In this document: piece after piece, positions 23,678-35,387 of the stretch
How the letters are laid out: every line of letters starts with the position of its first letter
How positions within the stretch are numbered: position 1 is the stretch's first letter
Assembly: GCA_029204225.1 (NCBI GenBank)
Contig: CM055094.1
Location: 12,563,314 to 12,627,313 of the forward strand
DNA length: 64,000 nucleotides
From: Diphasiastrum complanatum
Lineage: Eukaryota; Streptophyta; Lycopodiopsida; Lycopodiales; Lycopodiaceae
Direction of reading: 5' to 3'
Translations under genes and position numbers: made by a program
The notes under the pieces: generated by a model
Databases searched by the model: none
Seen by the model: only the letters and a program-made list of their open reading frames with translations
What the model was told of the DNA's origin: nothing

Positions 23678-24640
23678 AATATTTTTGACGATTTTTTTCG
23701 AAAGTCAATTTCTTACTTTAAAAACTGTCTAGCCACTTTAGGGATAGGTTGAGACCCAATTGTAAGCAAATTTGTGCCAATTTTTCTCTAATAACCGGAT
23801 TTTACATGTCGGTTTTTCAGTTATTGCGAACTTAGGCTTCAATATTAGCCTGATTTCCCGTGCAAAAATATCGACTAACAAACATGATATTTTGGTATTG
23901 TTTGAATCTTCTAAGAATTGTATGATGAATGAATCCAATTAGAAGATGTAAGGGAAGAAAATTTAGAAAACATTCTTGTACGAATAGAAAGTTATTGATT
24001 ATGAATCCGATCGATTTGTATCATAACTAGAAAGTTCTATTACAAGAAATGGTTTGTTGAAACTTGTTCGTTGTTGGTTGTGATCAATTTGATCTTAGTG
24101 AAAACTAGTATATGTGAGAAATTAATGCAAGGAAAAAACATATTCTTTTTTAAATAATTTATTATCAAGATTTTGGTTTGATATCTTACGAGATACCTAC
24201 TTTGAGAAATATATTATGTTGGAGTTAATTGGGCAATCTACAAGATTCTCTATTAAACAAGTGATATTTATAGATTGTGTGAGATTTGTGGAGATATGCT
24301 ATGTAGTGAATAGGTCCAAATATGAACTTATCACTTCACCTACTTGTTAAGAATAGTAAAGGCACTATTTTGAGGTCTTATTGACATTTAGAAATGTATC
24401 TCTAAGTTTAAATCTAACTTTGGCCTCCAAATTGCCAAATGAAACCACCAAAACTAGTTAACAATTTTCATAGTAGTATCCATGTTCTCTTATTATCGAG
24501 TATAGAATAAGAATCTAATGAATTGTGATTGATGAATAGTTCAAATTCTAGTTTATACTTGATCATTAGGAGAGGCCAACGTACGTGATTATAAGAACAG
24601 ATGCTATGAGCATATGTCTCATAATGGCAATCTCATTAGG
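23678..24640. other. No gene firmly seen
   Basis: A 66-residue minus frame at 23738-23938 may be an upstream exon of the ULP1-like gene, but no motif proves it. The rest is AT-rich without recognised features. Confidence 0.35.
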
Positions 24641-24649
24641 AGAAGTATC

Positions 24650-24770
24650 TGCCCTTGATTGAGTTTGCCTATGTTAATAATAAGTGTTCGGCTATCGGTT
24701 ATAGCCCATTTACGCTTATGTATGGTTATGAACGTAGATCACCCATTTCAGCTGAAACTTAAAAGATCAA
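24650..24770 (+). pseudogene. Gypsy integrase fragment
   Basis: The plus strand reads PLIEFAYVNNKCSAIGYSPF and TLMYGYERRSPIS, the well-known LAEFAYN ... S-P-F-x-x-x-Y-G block of gypsy integrase. Only about 40 codons remain. It lies just left of the truncated 3' LTR of the copia element at 24.8-29.8 kb. Confidence 0.8.
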
Positions 24771-24824
24771 GTTTCAAAAGGTATTAGACTTCCTGTATAA
24801 CACGCATCATATATTACAAATAGC

Positions 24825-24916
24825 ATTTGAGAATCTTTGCAAATCGTTCGACCTTTGAGTCAAGGCTCGTTGACTTTCGTGTTGTGAAAAAGTTGCAGGA
24901 GTTCACCATTTCTTAC
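24825..24916 (-). repeat. Copia 3' LTR remnant
   Basis: Matches the end of the LTR at about 29727-29816 (cgttcgacctttgagtcaag, gttgactttcgtgttg, gttgcaggag). It is flanked inside by a polypurine tract (minus strand AAGAGGGAG at 24917-24925). Confidence 0.85.
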
Positions 24917-25489
24917 ACTCCCTCTTGAACCTTGCAGCTTTGCATGTTTGATCCAATTGCCTTTCTTTGCTTGGCAAAAAGTAGCTTGTCGAGCGGCTTC
25001 GTTAGCAGATCTGCAATCATGTCTTCAAATTTTATGTATTGGACCTGGAGCTCTCCTTTTGAGATTAAATCTTGAATATGATGGTACTTCATAGGTATGT
25101 TTTCGTCTTTGAATGGAAGACAGGATCCTAGGACAGATAAATGGCACTCTGAGAGTCCATCATCATCGTGCATGGTCCTCCTTGTAGTATCTCGATTGCC
25201 TCCAGCATCATTTGTAACCACACTACCTCGTTTTTCACTTTGAAGCTGTGACGTATTCAGCTTCGCAAGAGGATTGAGCTACCAAGGTTTGCTTTTTTCA
25301 TATCCAGCTAGTTGCAGCTCCGCACGCTATGGTACATCCTCCAATTATGGACTTGTTGTCATCTTTGTAGCTCACCCAGCTTGCATCACTGTAGTGGTAC
25401 AACTCGAATCCATTTCTTTCGTTTTCAGCTCTGTAGGCTAATCCCATATTCTGGGTACCCTTCAGATACTGTAGGATTTGTTTTGCCAT
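24913..25489 (-). pseudogene. Copia RNase H
   Basis: Two frames (25489-25298 and 25221-24913) carry MAKQILQYLKGTQNMGLAYR, the YSDASWVSYKDDNKS RNase H start with its Asp, and the C-terminal MIADLLTKPLDKLLFAKQRK. A frameshift and stop near 25230-25300 remove the middle from one continuous frame. Confidence 0.85.
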
Positions 25490-25702
25490 TTGCTACTGTG
25501 CCAGGCCAGGATTGGAAGAGAATTGGCTTAAAGCATAAACAGAGAAAGCTAAATCGAGTCTGGTACAAATTGTGAGGTACATCAGACTGTCGGTTAAGTT
25601 TTGGTAGGGTATACCTGTCATATTCTGTTCTTCCTCTTCCGTTTTCGGGCCATCTTGCTTCGTCAGCTTGGCTCCAGCTATCGTTGGTGTGGCCTTTTCC
25701 TT

Positions 25703-26446
25703 TCAGTCCATCATCTTATACTGCTTGAGCACCTTTCTGGCATATTCAGACTGACTCAAGTGCATTTCACCCTTTGTTTGATCTCTTCTGATCTCCAGCG
25801 CGAGGCATTTTGTTGCTTCTCCTAGATCTGTGATCTCATAATTTTCAGAAATCTGACTCTTCATGTCCTCGATTAGCTTAAAGGAGTTACCTATCATGAG
25901 GGAATCATCCACGAAGATGGTCAGTATCACAAAATTCTTTTCTACTCTTTTAATGTAGACATTACAGTCCGGTTGTGTAGGATTGAAGTCTAGAGACTTT
26001 AGAAAACTATCGAGCTTCTTATACCAAGCTCGTGATGCCTGTTTTAGACCGTAGATGCATCTCTGCAACCGACAGACATATTGTCAATTGTCGGGGTCTT
26101 CAAAATCTTCAGGCTGCTTCATGAAGATTTTGTCCTCTCGATCTCCGTGGAGAAAGGTTGTCTTCACACCAATTTGGTGAATTTCCAGATTGTGTTGTGT
26201 GGCATATGCAAGGAGTAGTCCTATGCTTGTCATCTGGACCATCGACGAATATGTGTCGAAATAATCAATGCCATATCTCTGTGTGTAGCCCTTTGCGACA
26301 AGCCTTGTTTTGTAATGGCCAACAATGCCATCTGATTTCATTTTCTTCTTGTATACCCACTTGTAATCGACAATTTTTCTGTTTTCTGGCAGTGGCTCTA
26401 GTGTCCATGCCCCGTTTCGTCTCATCGACTCGATCTCCTCTGACAT
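25703..26446 (-). pseudogene. Copia reverse transcriptase
   Basis: Two same-frame segments (26446-26084 and 26068-25703) are split by one stop. Motifs: WTLEPLPENRKIVDYKWVYK, RLVAKGYTQRYGIDYFDTYS, MQRCIYGLKQASRAWYKKLD, and the catalytic box ILTIFVDDSLMIG with both Asp residues, then YARKVLKQYKMMD. The RT core is complete apart from the stop. Confidence 0.9.
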
Positions 26447-26455
26447 TGACTGCTT

Positions 26456-26809
26456 TCAAAATTCTCCCTCTGGACTCTGGACAGCTTCTTGATATGTTGT
26501 TGGCTCTTCAGTGAAGCTGTAGTACTCGAATTGGGTGTCTTTGCTCCACTGAAGATTGTCAACGTATCGGTTTGGAGGTCGTCTTTGTCTTGTTGACCTT
26601 CTGGGTTCGTTTCGTTGCTGCTTGAACGTTTCTTGTTCGTGGGGTTGATTCTTTACTTCTTGCTGCTCTGGAGTCTGTGGCTCACTATTTTGATTTGACA
26701 TCTGTCCTCGATCTCCCTCTTGAATTGGCAGCAGTGCCAAGATCTCATGGCCTCTTTCATCTTTTAGTTTAGGGAATGTGGACTCATTGAACTTTACATC
26801 TCTGCTCAA
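26456..26809 (-). pseudogene. Copia integrase-RT linker
   Basis: A Gln/Glu-rich linker with the typical RRSTRQRRPPNRYVDNLQ motif, in frame with the RT and separated from it by one stop near 26456. Confidence 0.8.
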
Positions 26810-27039
26810 AACAACGTTTTTTTATGATTGGGTTGTAGAGCCTGTACACTTGTGTTTCATTTGAGTATCCGACATGATCGTTTGTTCTTATTTATCATCG
26901 AGCTTGTTTTCTTTCTTTCTTTTGGAATGTACTTGTATGCTGCACATACGAACACACATACGTATGATAGATCAGGCTTTCTATCTGTCCACATTTCATA
27001 CGGTGTCTTGTCTTCCAGTGCTATCATTGTTGATCTGTT

Positions 27040-27738
27040 CTATAGGTGTACAGCTGCAGCTATTGCCTCAGCCCAGAATTGCATTGGTAATTGAGCATGT
27101 GCCATCATGCATTTGTTTTTTCTTTCTGTGACACCATTATATTCTGGCATGTACGCAGGTGTGAACTGATGCTCGATCCCCTGTTCTTGGCAGAATTTTG
27201 AAAATTCTTTGCTCTTGTACTCACCTCCGTTGTTAGATCTAATGATCAATATCTTCTTTGAGGTGTGTCTCGCTGCAAATGCCATGAACTTCTTGAAGGA
27301 ATCAAATACCTCAGATTTCTTCTTTAGATAGTAGATCGTAGTCATCCGGTTGTAGTCATCTATAAACGTCAGAAAGTAACTCGATCCTGAGAGCGAATCC
27401 ATTTTCATCGATCCACAAACATCAGAGTGGACAAGCTCAAGAACTTCCTTGGCTCTTCTTCTCTCATGTATGAATGGATTTTGATGTTGTTTGTCTTTCT
27501 GACAGGCTTCACAGAACCTAGTTTTGGGCCTTGATATCTTGAGATCTGTGACTGTGTCTTTCTTGCACATGTCATACAGGGTCCTCATGTTCAAATGATA
27601 CATCCTCATGTGCCAAAGCTGATCTTCATTCTCTGATGAATTTAATATGCTATCAGAGTTGATAATTATCTTGGCCTGGTAGAGGTTTCCTTCTCTGCAT
27701 CCGACCGTCAGCAACTTGTTTGTCATTTTCTTGACCAT
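27040..27738 (-). pseudogene. Copia integrase
   Basis: The 232-residue frame has the pre-integrase H-H-C-C module (LWHMRMYHLNMRTL ... CEACQKDKQH), and the core start ELVHSDVCGSMKMDSLSG with the first catalytic Asp. The second motif reads IIRSNNGGEYKSKEF, where the catalytic Asp is Asn (a single G-to-A change). The Glu is in YNGVTERKNKCMM. The frame then breaks near 27040. Integrase joins element DNA to the host; this copy should be inactive. Confidence 0.9.
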
Positions 27739-27942
27739 GCAGCATGTATTGGCATCGAATAAAACTCAAATTCTAAGATCTACCATCTTGGAGACTAACA
27801 GCATATCTTTTCTTAGTGTAGGCACGTAGAGTGCTCCTGATAGCTCTGCTTGACTTGACAGTGTTCGCAGTTGTAGAGTCCCAATACCTTTGACATCGTG
27901 TCTGTTCCCATCACCTAGAATCGCTGCTCTATTGTTTTCGAG

Positions 27943-28233
27943 TTATCTGAAGTCGATCAAAATCTTCTTGTTGCAGGTAATGTGTGATGTAGCTTCTGAA
28001 TCAATGACTACATCGTAGTTGCGTTCAGTGTAGCTCGTTGAAGCTTCATCAAGTATTGTGAAGGCTTGTCTGCATCCTTGGATGACTTTGTAAGGTTTGC
28101 TTTTTAAGCTTTGTTCTTTCTTTTTGGGTTGAACCTGCAATTGTATGCAGAGTGCCCTTTCTTCTTGCAGTGCATGCAAGGTATTGCTGGATTGAACCAG
28201 CATTTGTTGGCCGTATGGCCTGGTTTGTGACAA
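27943..28233 (-). pseudogene. Copia aspartic protease start
   Basis: The end of the frame reads YDVVIDSEATSHITCNKKIL, where copia proteases have D-S-G-A-T-S-H. The active-site Gly is replaced by Glu (one G-to-A change), so the protease should be inactive. It is in frame with the integrase at 27738 after one stop. Confidence 0.8.
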
Positions 28234-28478
28234 TGATCATAGGAAGAAGAGTGTTGATTCGAGGACTTCGCCTTCTCGAATCGGGGTTTGCTCTTGTTCT
28301 TCTTCTTTCCTTTCGTGAGGGCCTTCTCTTGATCATTGCTTCCTTCTAATCTGTCCCTCATCAGTTTCTCATCAGCAACAAGACTGACTGCTTTGTCGAA
28401 TGTCATATCTGGTAGACTCAGTATGAGCATTCTCAACAGTTGATAGGATGTCAATAGAGATTTCATGAAGTACATCAA
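28104..28478 (-). pseudogene. Copia gag C-terminus with zinc knuckles
   Basis: The 124-residue frame has the gag helix MTFDKAVSLVADEKLMRDRL, a basic stretch, and two zinc knuckles: a first one missing its first Cys pair (YDHCHKPGHTANKC) and an intact CMHCKKKGHSAYNC. Confidence 0.85.
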
Positions 28479-28648
28479 TTATTGAGGTGTTAAGACCTGG
28501 TGCTCCTGTCCTGATGCGACGAGTTGAGCAAAAATTGTTCTGATCTTCTCAACGTGCTGATCTAGCTGGTTGTCATCCCATCGTATGGATTGCAATTGAT
28601 TGTGAAGATGCATCATTGAAGCTGCAGTCCTCACTTCATACTTCTGTT

Positions 28649-28921
28649 TTAATCTTTACCATGCTGCATGGCTGCCTTCATAGTCTTCAATTTGCATGAG
28701 TAAATCTTCGTTGATGATGAAATGATGATCGCCATTGCACACTCATCCTTGCTAATCCATTCAGCTCTCCTTGGGTCTCCCTCTGGAGGTTGCACCTTTG
28801 AGAGTCCGGTCACTGACCAAATGCGTTCGCCCTTCAGAAGTGTTTTGATTTTGAATTTCCAGATTCTGTAGTTTGCGCCATCAAGACTGATTGCCATTCT
28901 TGTCTGGATAGTTGTAGCCAT
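28649..28921 (-). pseudogene. Copia gag N-terminus
   Basis: It starts MATTIQTRMAISLDGANYRI, followed by WKFKIKTLLKGERIWSV, the usual start of copia gag. A frameshift near 28650 separates it from the rest of gag, whose middle lies in broken frames at 28480-28650. Confidence 0.85.
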
Positions 28922-28973
28922 ATTGTATTGTCTAGAAGATCACTACTTAGATATCAATAGTGATACTTTGTAT

Positions 28974-28985
28974 GCTCTGATACCA
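28974..28985 (-). promoter_or_regulatory. Copia primer binding site (initiator Met tRNA)
   Basis: The minus strand reads TGGTATCAGAGC, directly inside the 5' LTR that begins at 28986. Confidence 0.92.
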
Positions 28986-29816
28986 TGTCGCGAACAGTTT
29001 CGTTTCATTGTCGTGAACGATTTTGTTTTTTTTGAATTTTTTTTTGCACGGAAGCTCACAAGAACCTAGACACATGACTACACATCACAGAACACATTTC
29101 ATTCTAGCAATCATGACAACGAAAGACAAGGAGATGAACAAAAATAGAGCAATCAATTATCAGTTTAATTTTTTTAGAGCAAGATCATCAGTGTCTCGCT
29201 CATTGGCGACCTGACGCTCTGCTCTTTTGCTGTGTTCTGCTCGTTGGCAGACTTTCATGCACAACTATTTCATTTCTAGTCTTTTTCTTTTTCTGCTCTA
29301 CTCACGCACACACTCTCTGTATCTTGCTATCTAGTATATCTGGTATATTTCGTGAGAGCCAGAAAAATAGTTTATATCTCCACTGTGTGGAGTTTACAAG
29401 ATAGCTAAAACAAAGAAATACAAGAGTATTTAACGCTAATCAACTAATCAGTTACTCTCCGTTGTTGCTATCTGTTTCAGCTGGGCGTGAAGCTTAACAC
29501 TCCAAGCCCGTTGAGCTGCCAGCTGCCAGCATGAAAGATTCCTTTTCGTTTCTTTCATTTCCTTTTGTTCCTTTCATTTCTTTTCGTTTTGCGTTGCTTT
29601 GCGATTTTCGCAGTCTTGCAACGCTTTGCGATTTTTGCGGTCCTGGAGGCATGTTTGAGTTTCACGGATCATTCGCAAATCGTTTGTCACTCGTTCGTCT
29701 TGGAGGCATGTTGACTTTCGCGAATTGTTTGATCTTCACGAATCATTCGACCTTTGAGTCAAGGCTCGTTGACTTTCGTGTTGCGGTAAAGTTGCAGGAG
29801 TTTACCATTTCTGACA
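28986..29816 (-). repeat. Copia 5' LTR
   Basis: It runs from tgtcgcgaacag to catttctgaca, 831 bp, bounded by TG and CA. Several short cgaatcgttt-like phrases occur within it. The plus-strand frame 29531-29881 is a shadow inside the LTR. Only its last 90 bp is present at the other end of the element. Confidence 0.88.
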
Positions 29817-30774
29817 ATATTGAAGAGTTCAAGTTTGTTAGTGATTGTGTGGTAGAGAATTTACTGTCTTATGCAATCTAGGCTCAATAGTGACATGGAT
29901 TCCATATAACCTCCTGACATATATATGGAGAGTAGATAGGCATTTGCTACCCGCGACTTCAAAGATTTGTGAGCGATTTGGGGATGGACCATTATGTAGA
30001 GATCACATGAGAGCAACAAATTAATTTCAATCTAAAAAATATAGGAAAGAAGTTTTTATAAGGTGAAATTGTGGTTGTTTTTTTGCTTAATGATTTTCTA
30101 GAAAATATTGCTGACAAACCAAAGGAGCACAACATCAAAGTTTCCGAGGTGGAGGAGCCTAGAGATGAGGTTGAACTAACCTCACAACAAGAAGCCGATC
30201 TTGCCATGCAGATAGCACCAAGTGCATAAACATTCTGTGCACTAGTGGATGCGGATGACGCCAATGATACCATGTTGCATATACGATGCCTTGCTCTGGG
30301 GATCATTAATAGAGAAGAGTATCTATTTTTTAATGATTTGCAAAATGTTCTTGGCTTACGAGAGGATAAGATGCTTGTGGCGCTGCACAGCCACAACAGG
30401 GCAGTGATACATTCAGTCACACCCAATCAGATGATACATTTCAGAAGCTAGTTGGCCAAGACACAAATACTATTGAGGAGGATCTAGCAAAGGTACTTTG
30501 GGAATTGAAGACCCTACAACCTCCGCCGGTTGAGAAAGTGTCATTTGTTAAAGTAACATCTGGCCCCTCTCAGATCGATTACAAGGCAAGGGAATTGACC
30601 TTGCCACTACTCAAGAACATGATGAAGGAATCTCAGGTTCGTCTATTATTTGAAAATAATTTGGTGCATCCGTTTATTTTTAACTTTTCTTCGTCAATTT
30701 GGTTTTAATCTTAGTATTTCAATATGATGCAGTATGCAGTGGAGATTGATCATTCTGGAACGAGGTCAGGGGAG
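29817..30774 (+). pseudogene. Unrecognised exon-like sequence cut by a gypsy insertion
   Basis: The plus strand from about 30107 reads KPKEHNIKVSEVEEPRDEVE, then, after one stop, FCALVDADDANDTMLHIRCL and VLGLREDKMLVALHSHNRAV. After a frame change it reads TFQKLVGQDTNTIEEDLAKV and PPPVEKVSFVKVTSGPSQID. A possible intron (after CAG at about 30637, ending at atgcag near 30733) leads to YAVEIDHSGTRSGE. The charged, non-repetitive wording looks like a decayed gene rather than noise. I do not recognise the family. It ends at 30774, where a gypsy LTR starts. The first 200 bases after the copia LTR show nothing clear. Confidence 0.4.
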
Positions 30775-31269
30775 TGTAAAGACCACTAGGGAATACCCCT
30801 AAGATGAGGATAGGAGAACACAACAGGAGACACTATGGAGCCAAACTGCCAAGCCAAACTGCCAAGCCAAACATAGATCAAAACTAGATCTAGCCCCCAA
30901 GCCATACCATGTGAAAGCTAGAGGAGAAGAGAGAAACTGGCAATCTTAACCCAAGTTGTCAATGGGATAATCCCTACCTCAATATATAGAGAGTAGATTC
31001 ATGTGCATGAACCCATGCAATCTCCATGCAGGTCAACTACAAATAGATCACCTCTCTTCATGCAGTCCTCATGCCTATATCTGTCACACGTACATGCACT
31101 ACTCCATATGTCTCAATTAGAGTGTCTGGGTCCTCTCAAGTTAATTAGTCACAAACAAGCCTCGATATGGAATTAATTCTTGGCATGACCAATAATCTCG
31201 AACACCAGAGGGCCGATCTACCATATTAGGACTATTCCATGATGTCCTTAACAAAATATGGCCATGACA
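30775..31269 (-). repeat. 3' LTR of a chromodomain gypsy element
   Basis: It begins tgtaaagacc and ends ggccatgaca. On the minus strand it starts TGTCATGGCC directly after the purine tract TTTAAGGGAGGAAGAA, which is also the end of the pol frame. It contains a short tandem repeat (aactgccaagcca, 30843-30872). No partner LTR was found in the window. Confidence 0.65.
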
Positions 31270-31524
31270 TTCTTCCTCCCTTAAATTGGTTCTGTCCTCA
31301 AAACGGACAAAAGAATACATGAAATTATTTCTTAAGCTTTCAAGTCTTACCCAGGAATCATTATGCTTAGTCTGATCTTTCCATTTGAATAAGTAATCAG
31401 AGATGTAACAATTCTTCAATTGTTTGTCTCTACACAAGAGTACTAACTCAAACCCAAAGATACACTTAGCTATAAATCTTCCAAATGGGTTGATCTTTTC
31501 CAAATAAAAGTTCATCACCTTCAT
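31141..31524 (-). pseudogene. Chromodomain end of gypsy polyprotein
   Basis: The 127-residue frame contains YISDYLFKWKDQTKHNDSWV and FEDRTNLREEECHG. This is the shape of the integrase-linked chromodomain of chromovirus gypsy elements (Y-L-V-K-W-K-G ... W-E ..., then F-E-D-K). Such domains bind histone marks and steer integration. Some conserved Trp/Glu positions are altered. The last 40 residues run into the LTR. Integrase proper is not found upstream, where R1 sequence lies instead. Confidence 0.6.
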
Positions 31525-31899
31525 GTAATCCCAAATACATGAACCACTGGGTGAATCAACTTTTTCATTTTCGAGATCAACTCCAAAAGCTAAAGAAATT
31601 TCATTTTAATCATAGTCTAAAATCTGTCCACAATTTTTTCGCAGATAATAATGCTTCTTGATACAAATATTCTAAAATACAATAGTTGAATCAATCAAAA
31701 TCTCTAGGAGATCCATCAAGTCTCAGACAATTATAACCCAATCCAGAGTACTGCAATTACTCTAATGAGTTAAAAGCCCCATTTCTAGCATCATCATCAT
31801 CACATGCAAGAAATCAACAATTCATCTGAATCTCAATAGCTTTAACTGTCTTCTATAAAACCGGAGATATAGATTGAACTTTGTACACAAGCACTTATA
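31525..31899. other. Sequence upstream of chromodomain, no clear motif
   Basis: The minus frame can be read a little further (FGVDLENEKVDSPSGSCIWD), then decays. Nothing else is recognised. Confidence 0.35.
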
Positions 31900-33380
31900 G
31901 AATACAATATGTAGTAGAACACAATCCACTAAAGTAAGCAAAACTCTTGATAAGCAAAAACAATTTACCTTACGAGATATGCCTATGAGATCCGATAGGT
32001 ATCAATGAAATACTGGAGTAAACGGATTTACACTTCCAAAGTGTTAATCTGAAATCTCAACTCAATTAGTAAATTGGGAATTACTCAAGATACTTAAGAA
32101 TAAACACATTTCCTGATTATCCTCTGATTAAGTATCCATTTATGATCCGTCAATCACACATAGTTAGATTTTTATGATTTGTCAATCATAATTCTTAGGA
32201 ATATCATACAAGTTAACTCCTAAAGGATACGGGAGTTTATGATTAATATAAAACTCAGGAAATATATAAGAATCATTCCAAAATCTTTTTCACTAGAAAA
32301 ATACTGGATTTTAAGAATATTTCTCAAACTGAATTCTTTAACCAAAATGTGGGTTATTAAATTCCAAACCATTAGGTAGTCAAAGACGGAAAGCATACCA
32401 ATATAATATCAATAACCATCTTCATCCACCAAAAACTTTAGATCACGGTCTAGAACTAAATCTAGATATCCAAAATTCTGCTGAATTTCCTAAAAATTCA
32501 ATTGTCATTCTTGAAACCATTATGATTCGTTATTTAATTGAGCGCTCTGGAATACAATCGCTAATGAATTAAGTTTATTTCTTAACTGAGAAATACTCAT
32601 CCAAGAATTCCGGATATCCTATGCACACAATTTTTTCTTGATGAATCCAAATGACTCATAAATCATGTGTCTTACAACAATACACACAAAACAAACAATT
32701 TTTGGTGAATTCTCTTCACACTGTCCGTTTTACCAATTAACTTCCACAGGAGTTAACCAACTACTCAAGTTAATTGCCAATGATTCCGAAATCTCAAATG
32801 TCTAGGTGCAAATTTTAATTATACTAGTATAACACCACATTTAGATCCTTATCTAAATCACTTTTAAGTTAACCAATAAGTCTTTTACAAAAAGATCCAT
32901 TAACTCTGCAAGTATTTGTTTCAACAATACTTGACCATATGTCTATGTTTATCGACTAGGTTAAGTGCACCAAATAACCCTAGCAACCAGGAATACATAG
33001 TAGATCCATACAAGATTAATCGTGCACATATGTGAATAATCTCACTGTGACCAAGTACATAAACACATCCTTATCTGGCAGATTCCTCTAGAATCCACTT
33101 ATGTTATTCACATATCTCATTGAGAATCTTGTAACGCATCTACAAAAGAATTTCTATTTTTCATGAGTAAATAACATATCTGGAAAATCTCTGAGATGAA
33201 TAACATATTCACTCTCACCAGTTTTCCAATCTAGTATGCCTCTAATAACATAATTTCTTCCACTCAATCAACCCCTCTCTGATCCTAGTACTCAACTAAT
33301 ATTAGGTTGATCTAATATAGATATTCTAGACTCAAGATCTAATCAAACTTACTCCTATCCAATTTAAATGGAATTAGTAA
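31900..33380. repeat. Dispersed AT-rich repeat R1, copy 2
   Basis: Aligns in order with 1-1755 (aagtatccatttatgat, caggaaatata, taagaatcattc, acaccacatttagatcct, taaataacatatct), with many differences and with one unit of the tandem duplication seen in copy 1. No coding capacity. Confidence 0.6.
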
Positions 33381-34023
33381 CCTTTGACCTTTCAATGTAC
33401 TACTTATAGATAAGAGTTCAAATTTCAAACATGTTTTAGTTCCAGATTGTCCACACAATCCCTAGAGAATTTCATTTATTCGAAAAGTTCCAAGTTGGTA
33501 TCTTACTATGAATCTATCCAAAATTACTTTAAGAAAAATCTCATTTCTATACCATAGTTGGTTCTCTTCCGAAAACTATGCAACAATAGATCTTTAGATA
33601 GAATTTTATCCCATTACTTCACCCCTCCTTTTAAAGAAATTACCAATTTCTATAAAAGTTACCTGGAAAGATGATATATGAAAATATCCAAATTAATGAA
33701 AAGTCAGTAATAAGTGCATTCCACAAAATGATTCACTTTATTACAAACAAATTTTTTTCTTCAAATATTCTCAACTCGAGTAATAGTATTATCATTCCAC
33801 TAAAATCCATTTATGCAAATAAGATATCCTAGATTTAAGAAATTGAAACACTTTAACCTTAGAATTTATCTAAATTCTAAGTCTATTCACACAAGTAGTA
33901 ATTCATATGATATGAGACTTTCAGAAGAATAACTTCATGCTGAAAAGAATCATATAAACCAGTCTGATGTCTAATACTCAAGAAATTACTAAGAAGTAAA
34001 GGATAATTTAAGAAAGCAAGAAA
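33381..34023. other. No gene seen
   Basis: AT-rich sequence. The 61-residue minus frame at 33883-34068 has no motif. Confidence 0.4.
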
Positions 34024-34730
34024 TAGATTTGAGGGCTTCCAATTTTGTAAATAGTGAGATATACCCATTGGGATCCAAATTAAATCTCAAATTTTCCAAA
34101 AAAAACAAAAATAATCAAAGGTTTTCTGTTTCCCATATCATATAACTAGGTACTAAAATATCCATTGATAATCAGATCTTTACAATCGTAGAATTTCCTT
34201 TTTAAAATTATTCATGTCCTATACCGAAAACTCTTCCTTCCAAAAAACCCTTAACCGCCATATTTGATATTCTAGAGATCCGAAGAATTGATCTAGAATT
34301 CCTATACCAAGTATAGGCACATATCATTATAACCAAACACTGGAGAATCCATAAAATCATTTCGAGATGGATAATAATCCATTTACGCAAGGATGATCCA
34401 ACTATAAGGCTTCACACGTGGATTATTCTCACATTTTAAGTATTCCAGGTTAGTAAAAGCTTTATCAATCAAGGATCCTTATCCTTAAAAGAAAGCCAAC
34501 AACTTGAATGTGATCCATATGTTCCTTATTCATCCAAATCATATTAAAATTTATGGTCATTCTAATGGTCATGCAAGAATTCAATTAAATGAAATCCATT
34601 ACTATGGAATCACTCCATAACTGGTATTATGCAACTTCTCACAGGGATTATCAAGAAATCCAAATTACATAGCACAAATTCATTTACTAACAAAGGTGTC
34701 CAGTATTCTTCCTCCCTTAGATTTTTCGAT
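34024..34730. repeat. Repeat blocks B then A (copy 1), gypsy 3' end
   Basis: Block B (about 34024-34300, aattttgtaaatagtgagata ... ccttaaccgcc ... ctagagatcc) and block A (about 34440-34690, ccaaatcatattaaaattta ... attatcaagaaatccaaatt) recur at 38500-39085, but there A precedes B. Block A ends in ttcttcctcccttagatttttcg, the complement of a gypsy purine tract and F-x-x-x-x-N-L-R-E-E-E reading, as at 31270. Confidence 0.55.
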
Positions 34731-35190
34731 CCTCCGAAAAATTTCATCAGCTAAGGTATTAGAAATTCCATAGACACAAATAAATGTTAGGCTGCTTCCC
34801 TTTTCATTACACTAGCTTAAGCATTATTTCAATAAAGTTGCCAGTCTGTAATTAATTAAAAATCCTTAAATTTTGGATTCGGTACTTCTTTTATTGTATT
34901 CGACACATAAGTTTTTGTTGAATAACGAACTACCTCCAAATAATATCAACTTTATTCCATTTAATCACTTTAACAAGAATCTCAAAAGCTTTGGTTTTCC
35001 CAATCCTAATGATCGAAATCATCAAGAACAATAACAAACCCATCGGTGTTCTACCGAATCTCTCACAACCTTTTGGTCGTCTGACATGTAATAAGCATCG
35101 ATGCAGATAGACATGCAACTCCCCAAATTGAAAATCTCTCCTATCACGAAAAACAATGCACACAAAGAGGCCACCAAATCCTAAGGGCAC
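34731..35190 (-). pseudogene. Possible degenerate chromodomain gypsy 3' end
   Basis: The minus strand after the frame 35190-34930 (ILVKVIKWNKVDIIWR, perhaps a decayed Y-L-V-K-W motif) leads within about 200 bases to SKNLREEEYW next to a purine tract near 34705. This is the same arrangement as the chromodomain end at 31141-31524, but much more decayed. Confidence 0.3.
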
Positions 35191-35275
35191 AAAAAATTCA
35201 AAAGAGAGGAAGGGAAAAAAGAAATACTAAAGCCACCACCCCAAAGATTTATGAGGTGCTTCTAGCTGCAACCAT

Positions 35276-35277
<2 letters not shown>

Positions 35278-35322
<45 letters not shown>
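35278..35322. repeat. (GA)n microsatellite
   Basis: About 22 GA units in an uninterrupted run. Confidence 0.95.
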
Positions 35323-35324
<2 letters not shown>

Positions 35325-35387
35325 ATGTGCAGAAAAAAAAATTAAAACCACATTAAAATGATTAATGATTCACAAAATTGTTGAAGT

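Larger units (their letters stand above)
24825..29816 (-). mobile_element. Copia element with truncated 3' LTR
   Basis: About 5.0 kb on the minus strand: a full 5' LTR (28986-29816), Met-tRNA primer site, gag, protease, integrase, RT, RNase H, polypurine tract, and only about 90 bp of the 3' LTR (to about 24825). All domains are present in normal copia order, but the frame is cut into about ten pieces. The left LTR is lost where gypsy integrase debris begins, so no target duplication can be seen. Confidence 0.9.

Noticed and set aside
26158-27131. Plus-strand frames over copia pol (26158-26514, 26828-27131)
   Set aside because: The minus strand there carries clear integrase and RT motifs.
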